Assembly: GCF_016862375.1 (NCBI RefSeq)
Contig: NZ_BOMV01000007.1
Span: 186,001 to 250,000 of the forward strand
Direction of reading: 5' to 3'
From: Paractinoplanes rishiriensis
Lineage (GTDB): Bacteria; Actinomycetota; Actinomycetes; Mycobacteriales; Micromonosporaceae
DNA: 64,000 nt
The notes beneath the pieces were generated by a model, which saw only the letters and a program-made list of their open reading frames with translations, ran no database searches and was not told where the DNA came from. A program made the position numbers and the translations under genes. The number at the start of each line of letters is the position of its first letter. The first letter of the stretch is position 1. This document shows, piece after piece, positions 17,099-25,710 of this stretch.

Positions 17099-17775
17099 AG
17101 CCGGGTCCCCGGGGTGGCCGGCGGGTACTCGTCGTCCACCAGCGCGGGCGTGCCGGTGCCGGTGGCGGCGTACTCGGTCCCGGTGGTGTACCCGGTGCCC
17201 GTGGTAGCGGTGGTGGCGGTGTACCCGGTGTCCGCCGGGTAGGTCGGGGTGGCCGGCGGGTAGTTCGTGCTGAATGTGTCCGCCGCGGGCTTGCCGGCGT
17301 CCGGGTCGGCCTTCACCACGCTCTTGCCGAGCCGGCCCACCACGAAGCCGGCCGCCAGCGCGGTGGCCAGGAACGCACCCGGCCGGCGCCGGGCGAAGTC
17401 CTGGACCTCCTGCAGAACCCCCTCGGGGCCGTGCCGGTCCAGGTAGTCGGCCAGTTGCCGGCCGCCGTCGGCAACCCGGGAGACCACCGCGGCCGCCGGG
17501 GAGTCGCCCCGGTCGCCGCGCATCTCGTCGAGCTGGTCGGCGGTCTGCCGGATGCTGCCGACCAGACGGTCGTTCTGAGTGCGGGCCTGCTGGCCCAGCC
17601 GGTCCTTGACCTCGCCGGCGACATTGCGCGCCTGGGTCTTGGCCTCGCCGGCGACCCGCTGCGCCTGCTCGGCGGCGGTGTCCTTGACGTCGGTGGCCGC
17701 CTGGCCGGCCGCATGCGCGCCGCGCTCGGCAACCTGCTTGGCCTGGGACGAATCGTCTCCAGTGGAGATACTCAC
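17095..17775 (-). CDS. Coiled-coil membrane-associated protein of the DUF3618 cluster
   Basis: 226 residues. Residues ~10-85 are a charged, alanine-rich helical repeat (KQVAERGAHAAGQAATDVKDTAAEQAQRVAGEAK). A short hydrophobic helix, GAFLATALAAGFVVGRLG (~132-150), follows. The tail of ~70 residues is rich in Thr, Tyr, Pro and Gly (YPPATPTYPADTGYTATTATTG), probably disordered. It is first in the three-gene cluster and overlaps the next gene by 4 bp. I do not recognise a named family; function unknown. Confidence 0.72.
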   Translation of the reverse strand: MSISTGDDSSQAKQVAERGAHAAGQAATDVKDTAAEQAQRVAGEAKTQARNVAGEVKDRLGQQARTQNDRLVGSIRQTADQLDEMRGDRGDSPAAAVVSRVADGGRQLADYLDRHGPEGVLQEVQDFARRRPGAFLATALAAGFVVGRLGKSVVKADPDAGKPAADTFSTNYPPATPTYPADTGYTATTATTGTGYTTGTEYAATGTGTPALVDDEYPPATPGTRL

Positions 17776-17978
17776 GTTGCCTCCTAGTGGGCGGTGATTC
17801 TGGTTAGTGGGTTACCAGCCGAACGGCTTTTATTCCGGCATTTTTTAGGTCGTTTGACCGGTCACCGCGGGGGTATCCATCCAGGTCACGGCCTCGGTGC
17901 CGGCCGGTTGCCATCAGGTAGCTACCGCGATCGGCACGCGATTCTCGTGCGGCCGGAAAGGCTGCCGATATTGCGGGC

Positions 17979-19613
17979 ATGTCTGCCGAGTCGACGACCG
18001 CGCACGCCGTGCCCGCACCGCGCCAGGACCAGCCCGCCACGGCCTCCTGCTGGCGCGACGCCGTCGTGTATCAGGTGTATCTGCGCTCATTCGCGGACGG
18101 CAACGGCGACGGCATCGGCGACTTCGCCGGTCTGCGGTCGCGGCTGCCGTATCTGGTCGAACTCGGCGTCGACGCGCTCTGGGTGACCCCGCACTACCCC
18201 TCCGGCGGCGCCGACGGCGGCTACGACGTGATCGACTACCGGGCCGTCGACGAGCAGTACGGCACCCTCGACGACGTGCGGGCGCTGATCGACGACGCGC
18301 ACGCGCACGGCCTCAAGGTGCTGCTCGACATCGTGCCCAACCACACCAGCGACCAGCACGTGTGGTTTCAGAAGGCGCTGGCCGACCCGGACTCACCGGA
18401 GGCCGGCTGCTACCACTTCCTGCCGGCCGGTGACGAGCCGCCGAACAACTGGCAGAGCATGTTCGGCGGCCCGGCCTGGTCGCGGACCCCCGACGGCCGC
18501 TGGTACCTGCACCTGTTCACGCCGCAGCAGCCCGACCTGAACTGGGCCAACCCGATGGTCGCCGAGGACTTCGACGAGACCCTGCGGTTCTGGTTCGACC
18601 TGGGCGTCGACGGCTTCCGGGTGGACGTCGCGTACGGCCTCTTCAAGGATCCCGAGTACCGCGACAATCCGGGCGTCTACTCACCCACCCTGTTCGGCCA
18701 CGGCCCCGAACAGGCGATGAGCACCAACCAGCACCAGGTGCACGCGATCTGGCGGCGCTGGCGCGCGATCTGCGACGAGTACGGCGACCGCATGATCGTC
18801 GGCGAGGTCTCGCTGGCCGACCTGGACCAGGTCGCCCTCTACGCCCGCCCCGACGAGATGCACCAGGCGTTCCAGTTCCGGCTGCTCAAGAGCAAATGGG
18901 GGGCACCCGCGTTCGCTGCGACGATCGACGAGGCCCTGACGGCGTTCGGCCGGGTCGGCGCCGCGGTCCCGTGGGTGCTCGGCAACCACGACAAGGCCCG
19001 CCAGGTGACCCGCTACGGCAGCGGCGACCAGGGCCGGCGCCGGGCCCGGGCCGCGGCGCTGCTGATGCTGGCACTACCCGGCGCCGCCTACCTGTACGCC
19101 GGCGAGGAACTCGGCCTGCCCGAGGCCGACGTGCCCGACCACGCCCGCCAGGACCCGATCTACTTCCGCTCCGGCGGCAAGCGCGCCGGCCGCGACGGCT
19201 GCCGGGTGCCGATGCCGTGGGACGACCGCGACCCCGGCGTGGGCTTCTCCCCCGCCGGCAGCGCCGCGCCGTGGCTCCCGGTCCCACCCGGCTGGCAGCA
19301 GCACGCGGTCCGCCGCCAGCGCCGCGAGCCCAACTCCACGCTGGCGCTGTACGAGCGCGCCCTGACCCTGCGAGCGACCCACCCGGCCCTGGGCTCGGGC
19401 GCCGCCACGCTGACCCGGCACGGCGACGTCCTCCAGATCGACCTGGCCGCCACCGCCGGCGCCGAGCCGGCGGTGACCTGCTGGATCAACATGGGCGCCA
19501 CCGGTTTCACGATCCCGGCCGGACGGCTGCTGCTGGCCTCGGACCCGGCGGTGCGGCCGCCGGCCGGCGGCCTGTTGTCGCTACCGGCCGACACCGCGGT
19601 GTGGGTCGCCTGA
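17979..19613 (+). CDS. GH13 alpha-glucosidase (oligo-1,6-glucosidase-like)
   Basis: 544 residues, no signal peptide, so a cytoplasmic enzyme. The GH13 (beta/alpha)8 motifs are in order: VYQVYLRSFADGNGDGIGDFAGL, DIVPNHTS (region I), GFRVDVA with nucleophile D216 (region II), GEVSL with acid/base E276 (region III) and LGNHD with D338 (region IV). GDGIGDFAGL and the lack of a starch-binding domain point to an alpha-glucosidase acting on short maltose- or isomaltose-type oligosaccharides. It stands alone; its stop is 4 bp from that of the convergent oxidoreductase gene. Confidence 0.92.
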   Translation: MSAESTTAHAVPAPRQDQPATASCWRDAVVYQVYLRSFADGNGDGIGDFAGLRSRLPYLVELGVDALWVTPHYPSGGADGGYDVIDYRAVDEQYGTLDDVRALIDDAHAHGLKVLLDIVPNHTSDQHVWFQKALADPDSPEAGCYHFLPAGDEPPNNWQSMFGGPAWSRTPDGRWYLHLFTPQQPDLNWANPMVAEDFDETLRFWFDLGVDGFRVDVAYGLFKDPEYRDNPGVYSPTLFGHGPEQAMSTNQHQVHAIWRRWRAICDEYGDRMIVGEVSLADLDQVALYARPDEMHQAFQFRLLKSKWGAPAFAATIDEALTAFGRVGAAVPWVLGNHDKARQVTRYGSGDQGRRRARAAALLMLALPGAAYLYAGEELGLPEADVPDHARQDPIYFRSGGKRAGRDGCRVPMPWDDRDPGVGFSPAGSAAPWLPVPPGWQQHAVRRQRREPNSTLALYERALTLRATHPALGSGAATLTRHGDVLQIDLAATAGAEPAVTCWINMGATGFTIPAGRLLLASDPAVRPPAGGLLSLPADTAVWVA

Positions 19614-19617
19614 GCCG

Positions 19618-20514
19618 TCAGCCGACGGTGGCGGTCCGGCCCGACTGGATCGACTCCTGCGCGGCGACCAGGACGGCGGTCACCTCGGCGCCGAACCGGA
19701 CGTCGAACTCGGACGCCGGGCCACCGGCGGCCGCCGCCATCAGCTGGCCGAGCCCGGTCTGGAGAGCTTCGATCGGCTGCCATGGCAGGTCGGGCACGGC
19801 GAGCACGCCGGCGTCCCCGCTGAACGCGGCGTTCTCGCGCTCGGCGGCCGGCGGCGCGTCGACGGTCAGGGTGAGGTTGCTGATCGCGCCGCCCGCGTGC
19901 CGGAGCAGCAGGTGGGTCATGTCGCGCGGGCCGGCCAGCCCGGCCACCTCGGTGACCGGGCCGAGGACCGGCAGCACCAGCGCGAGCGCGTGCGGGCCGA
20001 CGTCCCAGAGGCCGCCGCTCTCCCGGCGCCACGCCGACGCGCCGAACGGGTTGTCGCCGGTGAAGATCGAGCCGAAGTGGTCGACGCGGCCCTCGATCCA
20101 GCCGCCGGTGGCCACCGCGCCCGCGATGAACTCGGCCAGTTGCGGCATGAGCCGGCGGGTGAAGAAGACGACCGAGGCCAGGTCGCGCTCGGTGACCGCG
20201 GCGACGATCGCGGCGGCCTCGGCGTTGGTGAACGCGATCGGCTTGTCGAGCAGCAGGTGCCGGCCGGCTCGAGCGGCGCGCAGCGCGAGCGGGGCCTGAA
20301 CGTCCGGCGGCAGCGCGACGGCGATCGCGTCGACGTCGGCGATCAGGTCGTCCTGGTGCGCGTACGCGCGGGCGCCGTGCCGGTCGGCAAGCTCGGCGGC
20401 CTTGCCGGGATTGCGCCCCCAGACCCCGACGAACTCGACATCGGGGTGCTCGGCCAGGGCGGGGGCATGCGCCAGGTGCGCCCACGGGCCGGTGCCGAAA
20501 AGTCCGAAACGCAC
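19618..20514 (-). CDS. Gfo/Idh/MocA-family oxidoreductase
   Basis: 298 residues from GTG 20514, which follows AGGCAGGG at 7 nt; a longer frame upstream would run through the nrdJ terminator. The Rossmann N-terminus is VRFGLFGTGPWAHLAHAPALAEHP, and the family motif LLLDKPIAFTNAEA (variant of EKP) follows at ~88-100. The C-terminal alpha/beta domain carries SGGLWDVGPHALALVLPVLG, where the His is usually catalytic. Members use NAD(P) to oxidise or reduce sugars, inositols or related alcohols; the substrate here is unknown. Confidence 0.9.
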   Translation of the reverse strand: MRFGLFGTGPWAHLAHAPALAEHPDVEFVGVWGRNPGKAAELADRHGARAYAHQDDLIADVDAIAVALPPDVQAPLALRAARAGRHLLLDKPIAFTNAEAAAIVAAVTERDLASVVFFTRRLMPQLAEFIAGAVATGGWIEGRVDHFGSIFTGDNPFGASAWRRESGGLWDVGPHALALVLPVLGPVTEVAGLAGPRDMTHLLLRHAGGAISNLTLTVDAPPAAERENAAFSGDAGVLAVPDLPWQPIEALQTGLGQLMAAAAGGPASEFDVRFGAEVTAVLVAAQESIQSGRTATVG

Positions 20515-20536
20515 GGTAATACCCTGCCTCTCTGAA

Positions 20537-20577
20537 CAGACTGTCCCCCGGACCACGGGGATCCGGGGGACAGTCTG
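20537..20577 (-). terminator. Strong terminator hairpin downstream of nrdJ
   Basis: CAGACTGTCCCCCGGA (20537-20552) and its exact complement (20562-20577) form a 16-bp stem with a 9-nt loop, starting 14 bp after the nrdJ stop. It separates nrdJ from the oxidoreductase gene read in the same direction. Confidence 0.8.
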
Positions 20578-20590
20578 CTTTGGTGTGTGT

Positions 20591-23461
20591 CTACGAGCAG
20601 CCGGACGTCGAGCCGCAGCCCTCGCACACGTAGCAGCTGCCGGCCCGCCGCATCTTGGTGCCGCAGGTGAAGCACAGCGGCGCATCCGCCGCCTGCCCCA
20701 TCACGACCTCGAGCAGTTCGGTCGACGAGCCGACCGGAGCCGGCGCCGCTTTCTCCTCCTCGGCGGGCGCGGTGATCGCGCCCACCGGTGCGGACACCGG
20801 GGCGGAGGCCGCCATGCCGGCCAGATCGACGACCGCGGCCGCTTCCGCCGCCGCCTCGGCCTGCACCTGGGCGGCGCGCTCCTTGGCGGTGAAGATGCCC
20901 AGTTCGGCGCGGGTCTCGTAGGGCAGGAAGTCCAGCGCCAGGCGGCGGAAGATGTAGTCCATCACCGACGCCGCCATGCGCACGTCCGGGTCGTCGGTCA
21001 TGCCGGCCGGCTCGAAGCGCATGTTGGTGAACTTGCCGACGTAGGTCTCCAGCGGCACGCCGTACTGGAGCCCTATCGAGATCGCCACCGAGAAGGCGTC
21101 CATCACGCCGGCCAGGGTGGAGCCCTGCTTCGACATCTTCAGGAAGACCTCGCCGAGGCCGTCGTCCGGGTAGGACGACGCGGTGAGGTAGCCCTCGGCG
21201 CCGCCCACCGAGAACGACACCGTCTCGGACGGGCGCTTCTTGGGCAGCCGCTTGCGGACCGGGCGGTACTCGACCACCTTCTCCACGACCTTCGCGACCT
21301 CGGCCGCCACCGGGGCCGGCTCGGCGGCCTTCTTCGGCGAGGCAGCCGACAGCGGCTGGCCCACCTTGCAGTTGTCGCGGTAGATCGCCAGCGCCTTGAG
21401 GCCGAGCTTCCAGCCCTGGTAGTGGATGTTCTCGATCTCCTCGACGGTCGCCGACTCGGGCATGTTGACCGTCTTGGAGATGGCGCCCGAGATGAACGGC
21501 TGCACCGCGGCCATCATCCGCACGTGGCCCATCGGCGCGATGGCCCGCTCGCCCATGGCGCAGTCGAACACCGCGTAGTGCTCCGGCTTGAGGCCCGGCG
21601 CGTCCACCACGTTGCCGTGGTCGGAGATGTGCTCGACGATCGCCTCGACCTGCTCCTCGGGGTAGCCGATGCTGCGCAGGGCCCGCGGAACGGTCTGGTT
21701 GACGATCTGCATGGAGCCGCCGCCGACCAGCTTCTTGAACTTGACCAGGGCCAGGTCGGGCTCGATGCCGGTGGTGTCGCAGTCCATCATGAGGCCGATG
21801 GTGCCGGTGGGGGCGAGCACCGACGCCTGCGCGTTCCGCCAGCCGTTCTTCTCACCGATCTTGTTGCCGTTCTGCCACTGCTTGGTGGCCTCGCGGACGA
21901 TCTCGGTGGCGACCGTGCCGGTGGGCCGGATGCTGTCGTTCGCGGCGGCGTGCTTGCGCATGACCCGCTTGTGCGCCTCGGCGTTGCGGGCGTAGCCGTC
22001 GTACGCGCCGACCGCGGCGGCCAGCTCGGCCGAGCGCCGGTACGCCGTACCCGTCATCAGGGACGTGATCGCCGCGGCGACGCCGCGCCCGGCCTCGGAG
22101 TCATAGGGCAGGCCCGACGCCATCAGCAGCGCGCCGATGTTCGCGTACCCGATACCTAGCTGGCGGTAGGCGCGGGTGGTGACCCCGATCTTCTCGGTCG
22201 GGAAGTCGGCGAAGCAGATCGAGATGTCCATCGCGGTGATGATGAACTCGACGCTCCGGACGAACTTCTGCACCTCGAAGCCGCCGTCGGCCTTGAGGAA
22301 CTTCATCAGGTTGAGCGACGCCAGGTTGCACGACGAGTCGTCCAGCGACATGTACTCCGAGCAGGGGTTGGACGCGGTGATCCGGCCGGTCTCGGGGTTG
22401 GTGTGCCAGTCGTTGATGGTGTCGTCGTACTGCATGCCGGGGTCGGCGCACTCCCAGGCGGCCCGGGCGATGTCGCGGAACAGCTTCTTGGCGTCGACGT
22501 GCTCGATGACCTCGCCGTCGAGGCGGCCGCGCAGCGCGAACTCGCCGCCCTCCTCGTAGGCCCGCATGAACTCGTCGCTGACCCGTACCGAGTTGTTGGC
22601 GTTCTGGTATTGCACCGAGACGATGTCGGAGCCGCCGAGGTCCATGTCGAAGCCGGCGTCCCGGAGCGCGCGGATCTTGTTCTCCTCGCGCGCCTTGGTC
22701 TGCACGAACTCCTCGATGTCGGGGTGGTCGACGTCGAGGATGACCATCTTGGCGGCGCGGCGGGTGGCACCGCCGGACTTGATGGTGCCGGCGCTCGCGT
22801 CGGCGCCGCGCATGAAGCTCACCGGTCCGCTGGCGGTCCCCCCGGACGACAGCAGTTCCTTGGACGAGCGGATGCGGGAGAGGTTGACGCCGGAGCCGGA
22901 GCCGCCCTTGAAGATCAGCCCCTCCTCCTTGTACCAGTCCAGGATGGAGTCCATCGAGTCGTCGACCGACAGGATGAAGCAGGCGCTGACCTGCTGCGGC
23001 GACTTGGTGCCGACGTTGAACCAGACCGGCGAGTTGAAGCTGAACACCTGGTGCAGCAGCATCCAGGTCAGCTCGTGGTCGAACAGTTCGGCATCTGCCT
23101 TGGTGGCGAAGTAGCCGTACTGCTCGCCGGCCCGGCGGTAGGTGTCGACGACCCGGTCGATGAGCTGCTTGAGCGACCACTCGCGCTCCGGGGTGCCGAC
23201 CGCACCGCGGAAGTACTTGGTGGTCACGATGTTCGCCGCGTTCACGCTCCAGAACGCGGGGAACTCGACGCCCCGCTGCTCGAAGTTGATCGAGCCGTCC
23301 CGCCAGTTCGTCATGACGACGTCCCGGCGCTCCCACTCGACCTCGTCGTACGGGTGGACGCCCTCGGTCGTCCAGACCCGCTCGACTCGCAGCCCCCCGC
23401 CGGCGGCGTTGCCGTTCGCACGGCTGCGCTGCCGACCTGCTGTGATGCCGTCCCCGGCCAT
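20591..23461 (-). CDS. nrdJ: Adenosylcobalamin-dependent (class II) ribonucleotide reductase
   Basis: 956 residues from ATG 23461, with GGGGGAG upstream. It reduces ribonucleotides to deoxyribonucleotides using coenzyme B12, so it needs no oxygen. Visible landmarks are the N-terminal VERVWTTEGVHPYDEVEWERRD, the Cys-containing SACFILSVDDSMDSI, the allosteric/active-site run GGSGSGVNLSRIRSS, the radical-site motif NPCSEYMSLDDSSCNLASLNL, and MDCDTTGIEPDLAL. The C-terminus CFTCGTKMRRAGSCYVCEGCGSTSGCS carries the Cys pairs that re-reduce the active site and a zinc-ribbon-like element. It follows nrdR by 29 bp, forming an nrdRJ operon as in other actinobacteria, and should be repressed by NrdR when dATP is high. 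Confidence 0.97.
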   Translation of the reverse strand: MAGDGITAGRQRSRANGNAAGGGLRVERVWTTEGVHPYDEVEWERRDVVMTNWRDGSINFEQRGVEFPAFWSVNAANIVTTKYFRGAVGTPEREWSLKQLIDRVVDTYRRAGEQYGYFATKADAELFDHELTWMLLHQVFSFNSPVWFNVGTKSPQQVSACFILSVDDSMDSILDWYKEEGLIFKGGSGSGVNLSRIRSSKELLSSGGTASGPVSFMRGADASAGTIKSGGATRRAAKMVILDVDHPDIEEFVQTKAREENKIRALRDAGFDMDLGGSDIVSVQYQNANNSVRVSDEFMRAYEEGGEFALRGRLDGEVIEHVDAKKLFRDIARAAWECADPGMQYDDTINDWHTNPETGRITASNPCSEYMSLDDSSCNLASLNLMKFLKADGGFEVQKFVRSVEFIITAMDISICFADFPTEKIGVTTRAYRQLGIGYANIGALLMASGLPYDSEAGRGVAAAITSLMTGTAYRRSAELAAAVGAYDGYARNAEAHKRVMRKHAAANDSIRPTGTVATEIVREATKQWQNGNKIGEKNGWRNAQASVLAPTGTIGLMMDCDTTGIEPDLALVKFKKLVGGGSMQIVNQTVPRALRSIGYPEEQVEAIVEHISDHGNVVDAPGLKPEHYAVFDCAMGERAIAPMGHVRMMAAVQPFISGAISKTVNMPESATVEEIENIHYQGWKLGLKALAIYRDNCKVGQPLSAASPKKAAEPAPVAAEVAKVVEKVVEYRPVRKRLPKKRPSETVSFSVGGAEGYLTASSYPDDGLGEVFLKMSKQGSTLAGVMDAFSVAISIGLQYGVPLETYVGKFTNMRFEPAGMTDDPDVRMAASVMDYIFRRLALDFLPYETRAELGIFTAKERAAQVQAEAAAEAAAVVDLAGMAASAPVSAPVGAITAPAEEEKAAPAPVGSSTELLEVVMGQAADAPLCFTCGTKMRRAGSCYVCEGCGSTSGCS

Positions 23462-23490
23462 ACTGCTCCCCCTCGTCGGTACTACGTAGA

Positions 23491-23943
23491 TCAGTCGCGC
23501 GCCGCGGCTCGGAGCGCGGCGATCTCTTTGTCGAATGCGTCCAGCGAGTCGAACGACTTGTAGACGCTGGCGAACCGGATGTAGGCCACCTGATCCAGTT
23601 CGCGCAGCGGGGTGAGGATCGCCAGCCCCACCTCGTGGCTGGGAATCTCGGCCGCGCCGCGGGCCCGAACGGTCTCCTCGACCTTCTGTGCGAGCAGCGC
23701 GATCGAGTCCTCGTCGACGGGCCGGCCCTGACAGGCCTTGCGGACCCCGCTCATGATCTTGGTGCGGCTGAAGGGCTCGGTCACGCCGCTGCGCTTGACG
23801 ACGGCCAGCACCGCCTCCTCGACGGTGGTGAACCGCTTGCTGCACTCCGGGCATGAGCGACGGCGACGGATGAGTGCGCCGTCGTCGGCCTCACGCGAAT
23901 CGACCACGCGCGAGTCGGCGTGGCGGCAGTACGGGCAGCGCAC
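23491..23943 (-). CDS. nrdR: Transcriptional repressor of ribonucleotide reductase genes
   Basis: 150 residues from GTG 23943, right after GGAGGGAG, so that the protein begins at the zinc ribbon (VRCPYCRH). The zinc ribbon CPYC...CPEC and RRRRSC are followed by the ATP-cone domain ([19 protein letters not shown]... [15 protein letters not shown]... [16 protein letters not shown]). NrdR senses ATP/dATP and binds tandem boxes ahead of RNR genes. It is the first gene of the operon with nrdJ, so it controls its own partner. Confidence 0.96.
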   Translation of the reverse strand: MRCPYCRHADSRVVDSREADDGALIRRRRSCPECSKRFTTVEEAVLAVVKRSGVTEPFSRTKIMSGVRKACQGRPVDEDSIALLAQKVEETVRARGAAEIPSHEVGLAILTPLRELDQVAYIRFASVYKSFDSLDAFDKEIAALRAAARD

Positions 23944-24038
23944 CGCGATCTCCCTCCGGAGCCCTCCGGTGGTCATCTGCAGGCATGCAAAGACACGGCG
24001 ACGCGATGGTTACAACCAGCGCAGCGCCGTGGACGGCC

Positions 24039-24110
24039 TGTGGATAACCGGGGAGGTGAAACCCCAACCTGTGGATGACTTACACCCATGTAACTACTAG
24101 ATGTTGGGGT
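24039..24110 (-). promoter_or_regulatory. nrdRJ upstream region: DnaA-box and NrdR-box-like elements
   Basis: TGTGGATAA at 24039-24047 is an exact DnaA box (TTATCCACA on the other strand). TGTGGATGA at 24070-24078 has one mismatch. ACCCCAAC (24061-24068) and GTTGGGGT (24103-24110) form an inverted repeat. The segment read on the minus strand as CCCAACATCTAGTAGT (24093-24108) resembles an NrdR box. All lie 95-170 bp before the nrdR start. The DnaA box is certain as a string; regulation by either protein is inference. Confidence 0.4.
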
Positions 24111-24216
24111 AGACGCTAAGCCTCGGCGGACGCGGACGCAAGCTCAGCGGCACGCCGACGCGCCGTATTTTGCGACTCAACACGTGCGGTGTACCGGCGA
24201 TCACCGAGCGCGCGGT

Positions 24217-24540
24217 TCACCCGTTCCGCGGCAAGATCAAAACTTGGCCGGGTTGCACACCATAACCGTCCAGATCATTGAGATCACGCAACTCGGCGAC
24301 CGCCCGGTGGCCGTCCCGCGAGGGCATCACCCGGGCGGCGATGTCCCACAGCGTGTCGCCGGATCGAACGGTGATCGTAGGCGGCGGGCCCGCGACCGGA
24401 TCGCCGGCCCGGGACGCCGTGGTGAACAACACGGCACTGGCGAGCGAGGCCACCAGCATGAGGAGGCCGAGAACCACGGCCCGGCCGCGCCGGGTCAGTC
24501 GCAGCGGCGGTGCCACCTGCCGGACGTCGTGCCCCACCAT
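24217..24540 (-). CDS. LysM membrane protein next to lexA, probable SOS division inhibitor (ChiZ/DivS/YneA-like)
   Basis: 107 residues from ATG 24540, 8 nt after GAGGGG; an ATG at 24546 is possible. An N-terminal cytoplasmic segment (APPLRLTRRGR) leads into one membrane helix (AVVLGLLMLVASLASAVLFTTAS). A linker follows and then a LysM domain (ITVRSGDTLWDIAARVMPSRDG... LNDLDGYGVQPGQVLILP) outside the membrane, which should bind peptidoglycan. Divergent location beside lexA plus an SOS box 42 bp upstream of the start match the SOS-induced cell-division inhibitors of mycobacteria, corynebacteria and Bacillus. Their sequences differ a lot, so the role rests on layout and position. Confidence 0.8.
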   Translation of the reverse strand: MVGHDVRQVAPPLRLTRRGRAVVLGLLMLVASLASAVLFTTASRAGDPVAGPPPTITVRSGDTLWDIAARVMPSRDGHRAVAELRDLNDLDGYGVQPGQVLILPRNG

Positions 24541-24581
24541 GGCCATCGCCCCTCGTCAAGCTCGATCGGACAGGCGTTCGA

Positions 24582-24597
24582 TCGAACGCCCGTACGA
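24582..24597. promoter_or_regulatory. SOS (LexA) box of the LysM gene
   Basis: TCGAACGCCCGTACGA differs by one base from the actinobacterial consensus TCGAAC-N4-GTTCGA. It lies 42 bp upstream of the LysM gene start. Confidence 0.75.
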
Positions 24598-24658
24598 CGG
24601 TCTATCAGAACACGCGTACGGAAGTCGAGCACTTCCGGGCGACACGCCGGGGAGAATG

Positions 24659-24674
24659 TCGTACAGATGTTTGA
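24659..24674. promoter_or_regulatory. SOS (LexA) box upstream of lexA
   Basis: TCGTACAGATGTTTGA matches TCGAAC-N4-GTTCGA at 10 of 12 defined positions. It ends 2 bp before a PafBC-type promoter element, so LexA bound here would occlude that promoter or its activator. Confidence 0.65.
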
Positions 24675-24676
24675 AT

Positions 24677-24699
24677 ATGTCGTACCCCCCGATTACGGT
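24677..24699 (+). promoter_or_regulatory. lexA: PafBC-class (RecA-independent damage) promoter candidate of lexA
   Basis: ATGTCGTAC (24677-24685), an 8-nt gap and TACGGT (24694-24699) fit the pattern TTGTCRNNN-N8-TAnnnT with one mismatch in the first block. Transcription would start near 24706, leaving a leader of ~95 nt. Confidence 0.55.
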
Positions 24700-24711
24700 C
24701 TGGGGTCAAGA

Positions 24712-24743
24712 CGGAGGAACACCATCCCCACGGTGTTCCTCCG
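24712..24743 (+). promoter_or_regulatory. Hairpin in the lexA leader
   Basis: CGGAGGAACACC (24712-24723) and GGTGTTCCTCCG (24732-24743) form a perfect 12-bp stem with an 8-nt loop, 57 bp before the lexA start and just after the predicted transcription start. It could stabilise the message or act as an attenuator. Confidence 0.5.
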
Positions 24744-24800
24744 GCCACCGCGAATGCACCACGTGCCGAGCCAGGCACTTGGCCGACAGGGAGGGCGGAC

Positions 24801-25589
24801 GTGTCGACCGACGACCGGACGAGCCGGCAACAAGAGCAGATCTCCAAGCCCGACAACGCGACACCGCTGCGGCGCCGCGCGTCGACCCGGGCCCGGGGTG
24901 CCGACGCGCCGCAGCTGCGTTCCGTCACGCCGGTGGTGAGCCACTTCCCCGACCTGGTCACCGCCGACCTCACCGCGCGGCAGCGACGCATCCTCGAGTT
25001 CATCCGCGACTGGGTGGAGCGCTACGGATACCCGCCCAGCGTGCGCGAGATCGGCGAGGCGGTCGGCCTGGTCTCCCCGTCCAGCGTGGCCTACCAACTG
25101 AAGGCCCTCGAGACCAAGGGTTTCCTGCGCCGCGACCCCAACCGCCCGCGCGCCGTCGACGTCCGCTCCCCCAACGAGCTGGTCGACGACGAGACGCTGC
25201 GCTCGGCCCGCCCGCAGCCCGCCTACGTCCCGCTGGTCGGCCGCATCGCCGCCGGCGGCCCGATCCTGGCCGAGCAGGCCGTCGAGGAGTTCTTCCCGCT
25301 CCCGCGCGAGCTGGTCGGCGAGGGCGACGTCTTCATGCTCGAGGTCAAGGGCGACTCGATGATCGACGCGGCCATCTGCAACGGCGACTGGGTCGTGGTC
25401 CGCCAGCAGCCCACCGCCAACGCCGGCGACATCGTGGCCGCCATGATCGACGGCGAGGCCACCGTCAAGAGCTACCGCCAGCGCGACGGCCACGTCTGGC
25501 TGATGCCCGCCAACCCCGCCTTCGACCCCATCCCCGGCGACACCGCCACCATCATGGGCCGGGTGGTAGCCGTCCTGCGCAGAGTCTGA
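24801..25589 (+). CDS. lexA: SOS repressor LexA
   Basis: 262 residues from GTG 24801, after a GGGAGGG site. A ~50-residue basic, probably disordered N-terminal extension precedes the winged helix ([57 protein letters not shown]). The S24 autoprotease domain has its cleavage site at A151-G152 (RIAAGG), nucleophile S186 in GDSM and general base K223 in TVKSY. When RecA filaments form, it cuts itself and frees SOS promoters. In this window those would be lexA itself, the LysM gene and recA, all of which carry boxes. Confidence 0.97.
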   Translation: MSTDDRTSRQQEQISKPDNATPLRRRASTRARGADAPQLRSVTPVVSHFPDLVTADLTARQRRILEFIRDWVERYGYPPSVREIGEAVGLVSPSSVAYQLKALETKGFLRRDPNRPRAVDVRSPNELVDDETLRSARPQPAYVPLVGRIAAGGPILAEQAVEEFFPLPRELVGEGDVFMLEVKGDSMIDAAICNGDWVVVRQQPTANAGDIVAAMIDGEATVKSYRQRDGHVWLMPANPAFDPIPGDTATIMGRVVAVLRRV

Positions 25590-25637
25590 AACCAAAAACA
25601 AAGAGGGGGTACGCGCGACCCCCAGCCCTCCGGACAC

Positions 25638-25669
25638 CGGACGGCCTGGCGGCAACACCAGGCCGTCCG
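25638..25669. terminator. Terminator hairpin after lexA
   Basis: CGGACGGCCTGG (25638-25649) and CCAGGCCGTCCG (25658-25669) form a 12-bp stem with an 8-nt loop between the convergent lexA and beta-propeller genes. Confidence 0.75.
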
Positions 25670-25710
25670 CAGCCTCGGGCTCGGCTTGCCGAAGCGCCGA
25701 GGTCCGGCCG

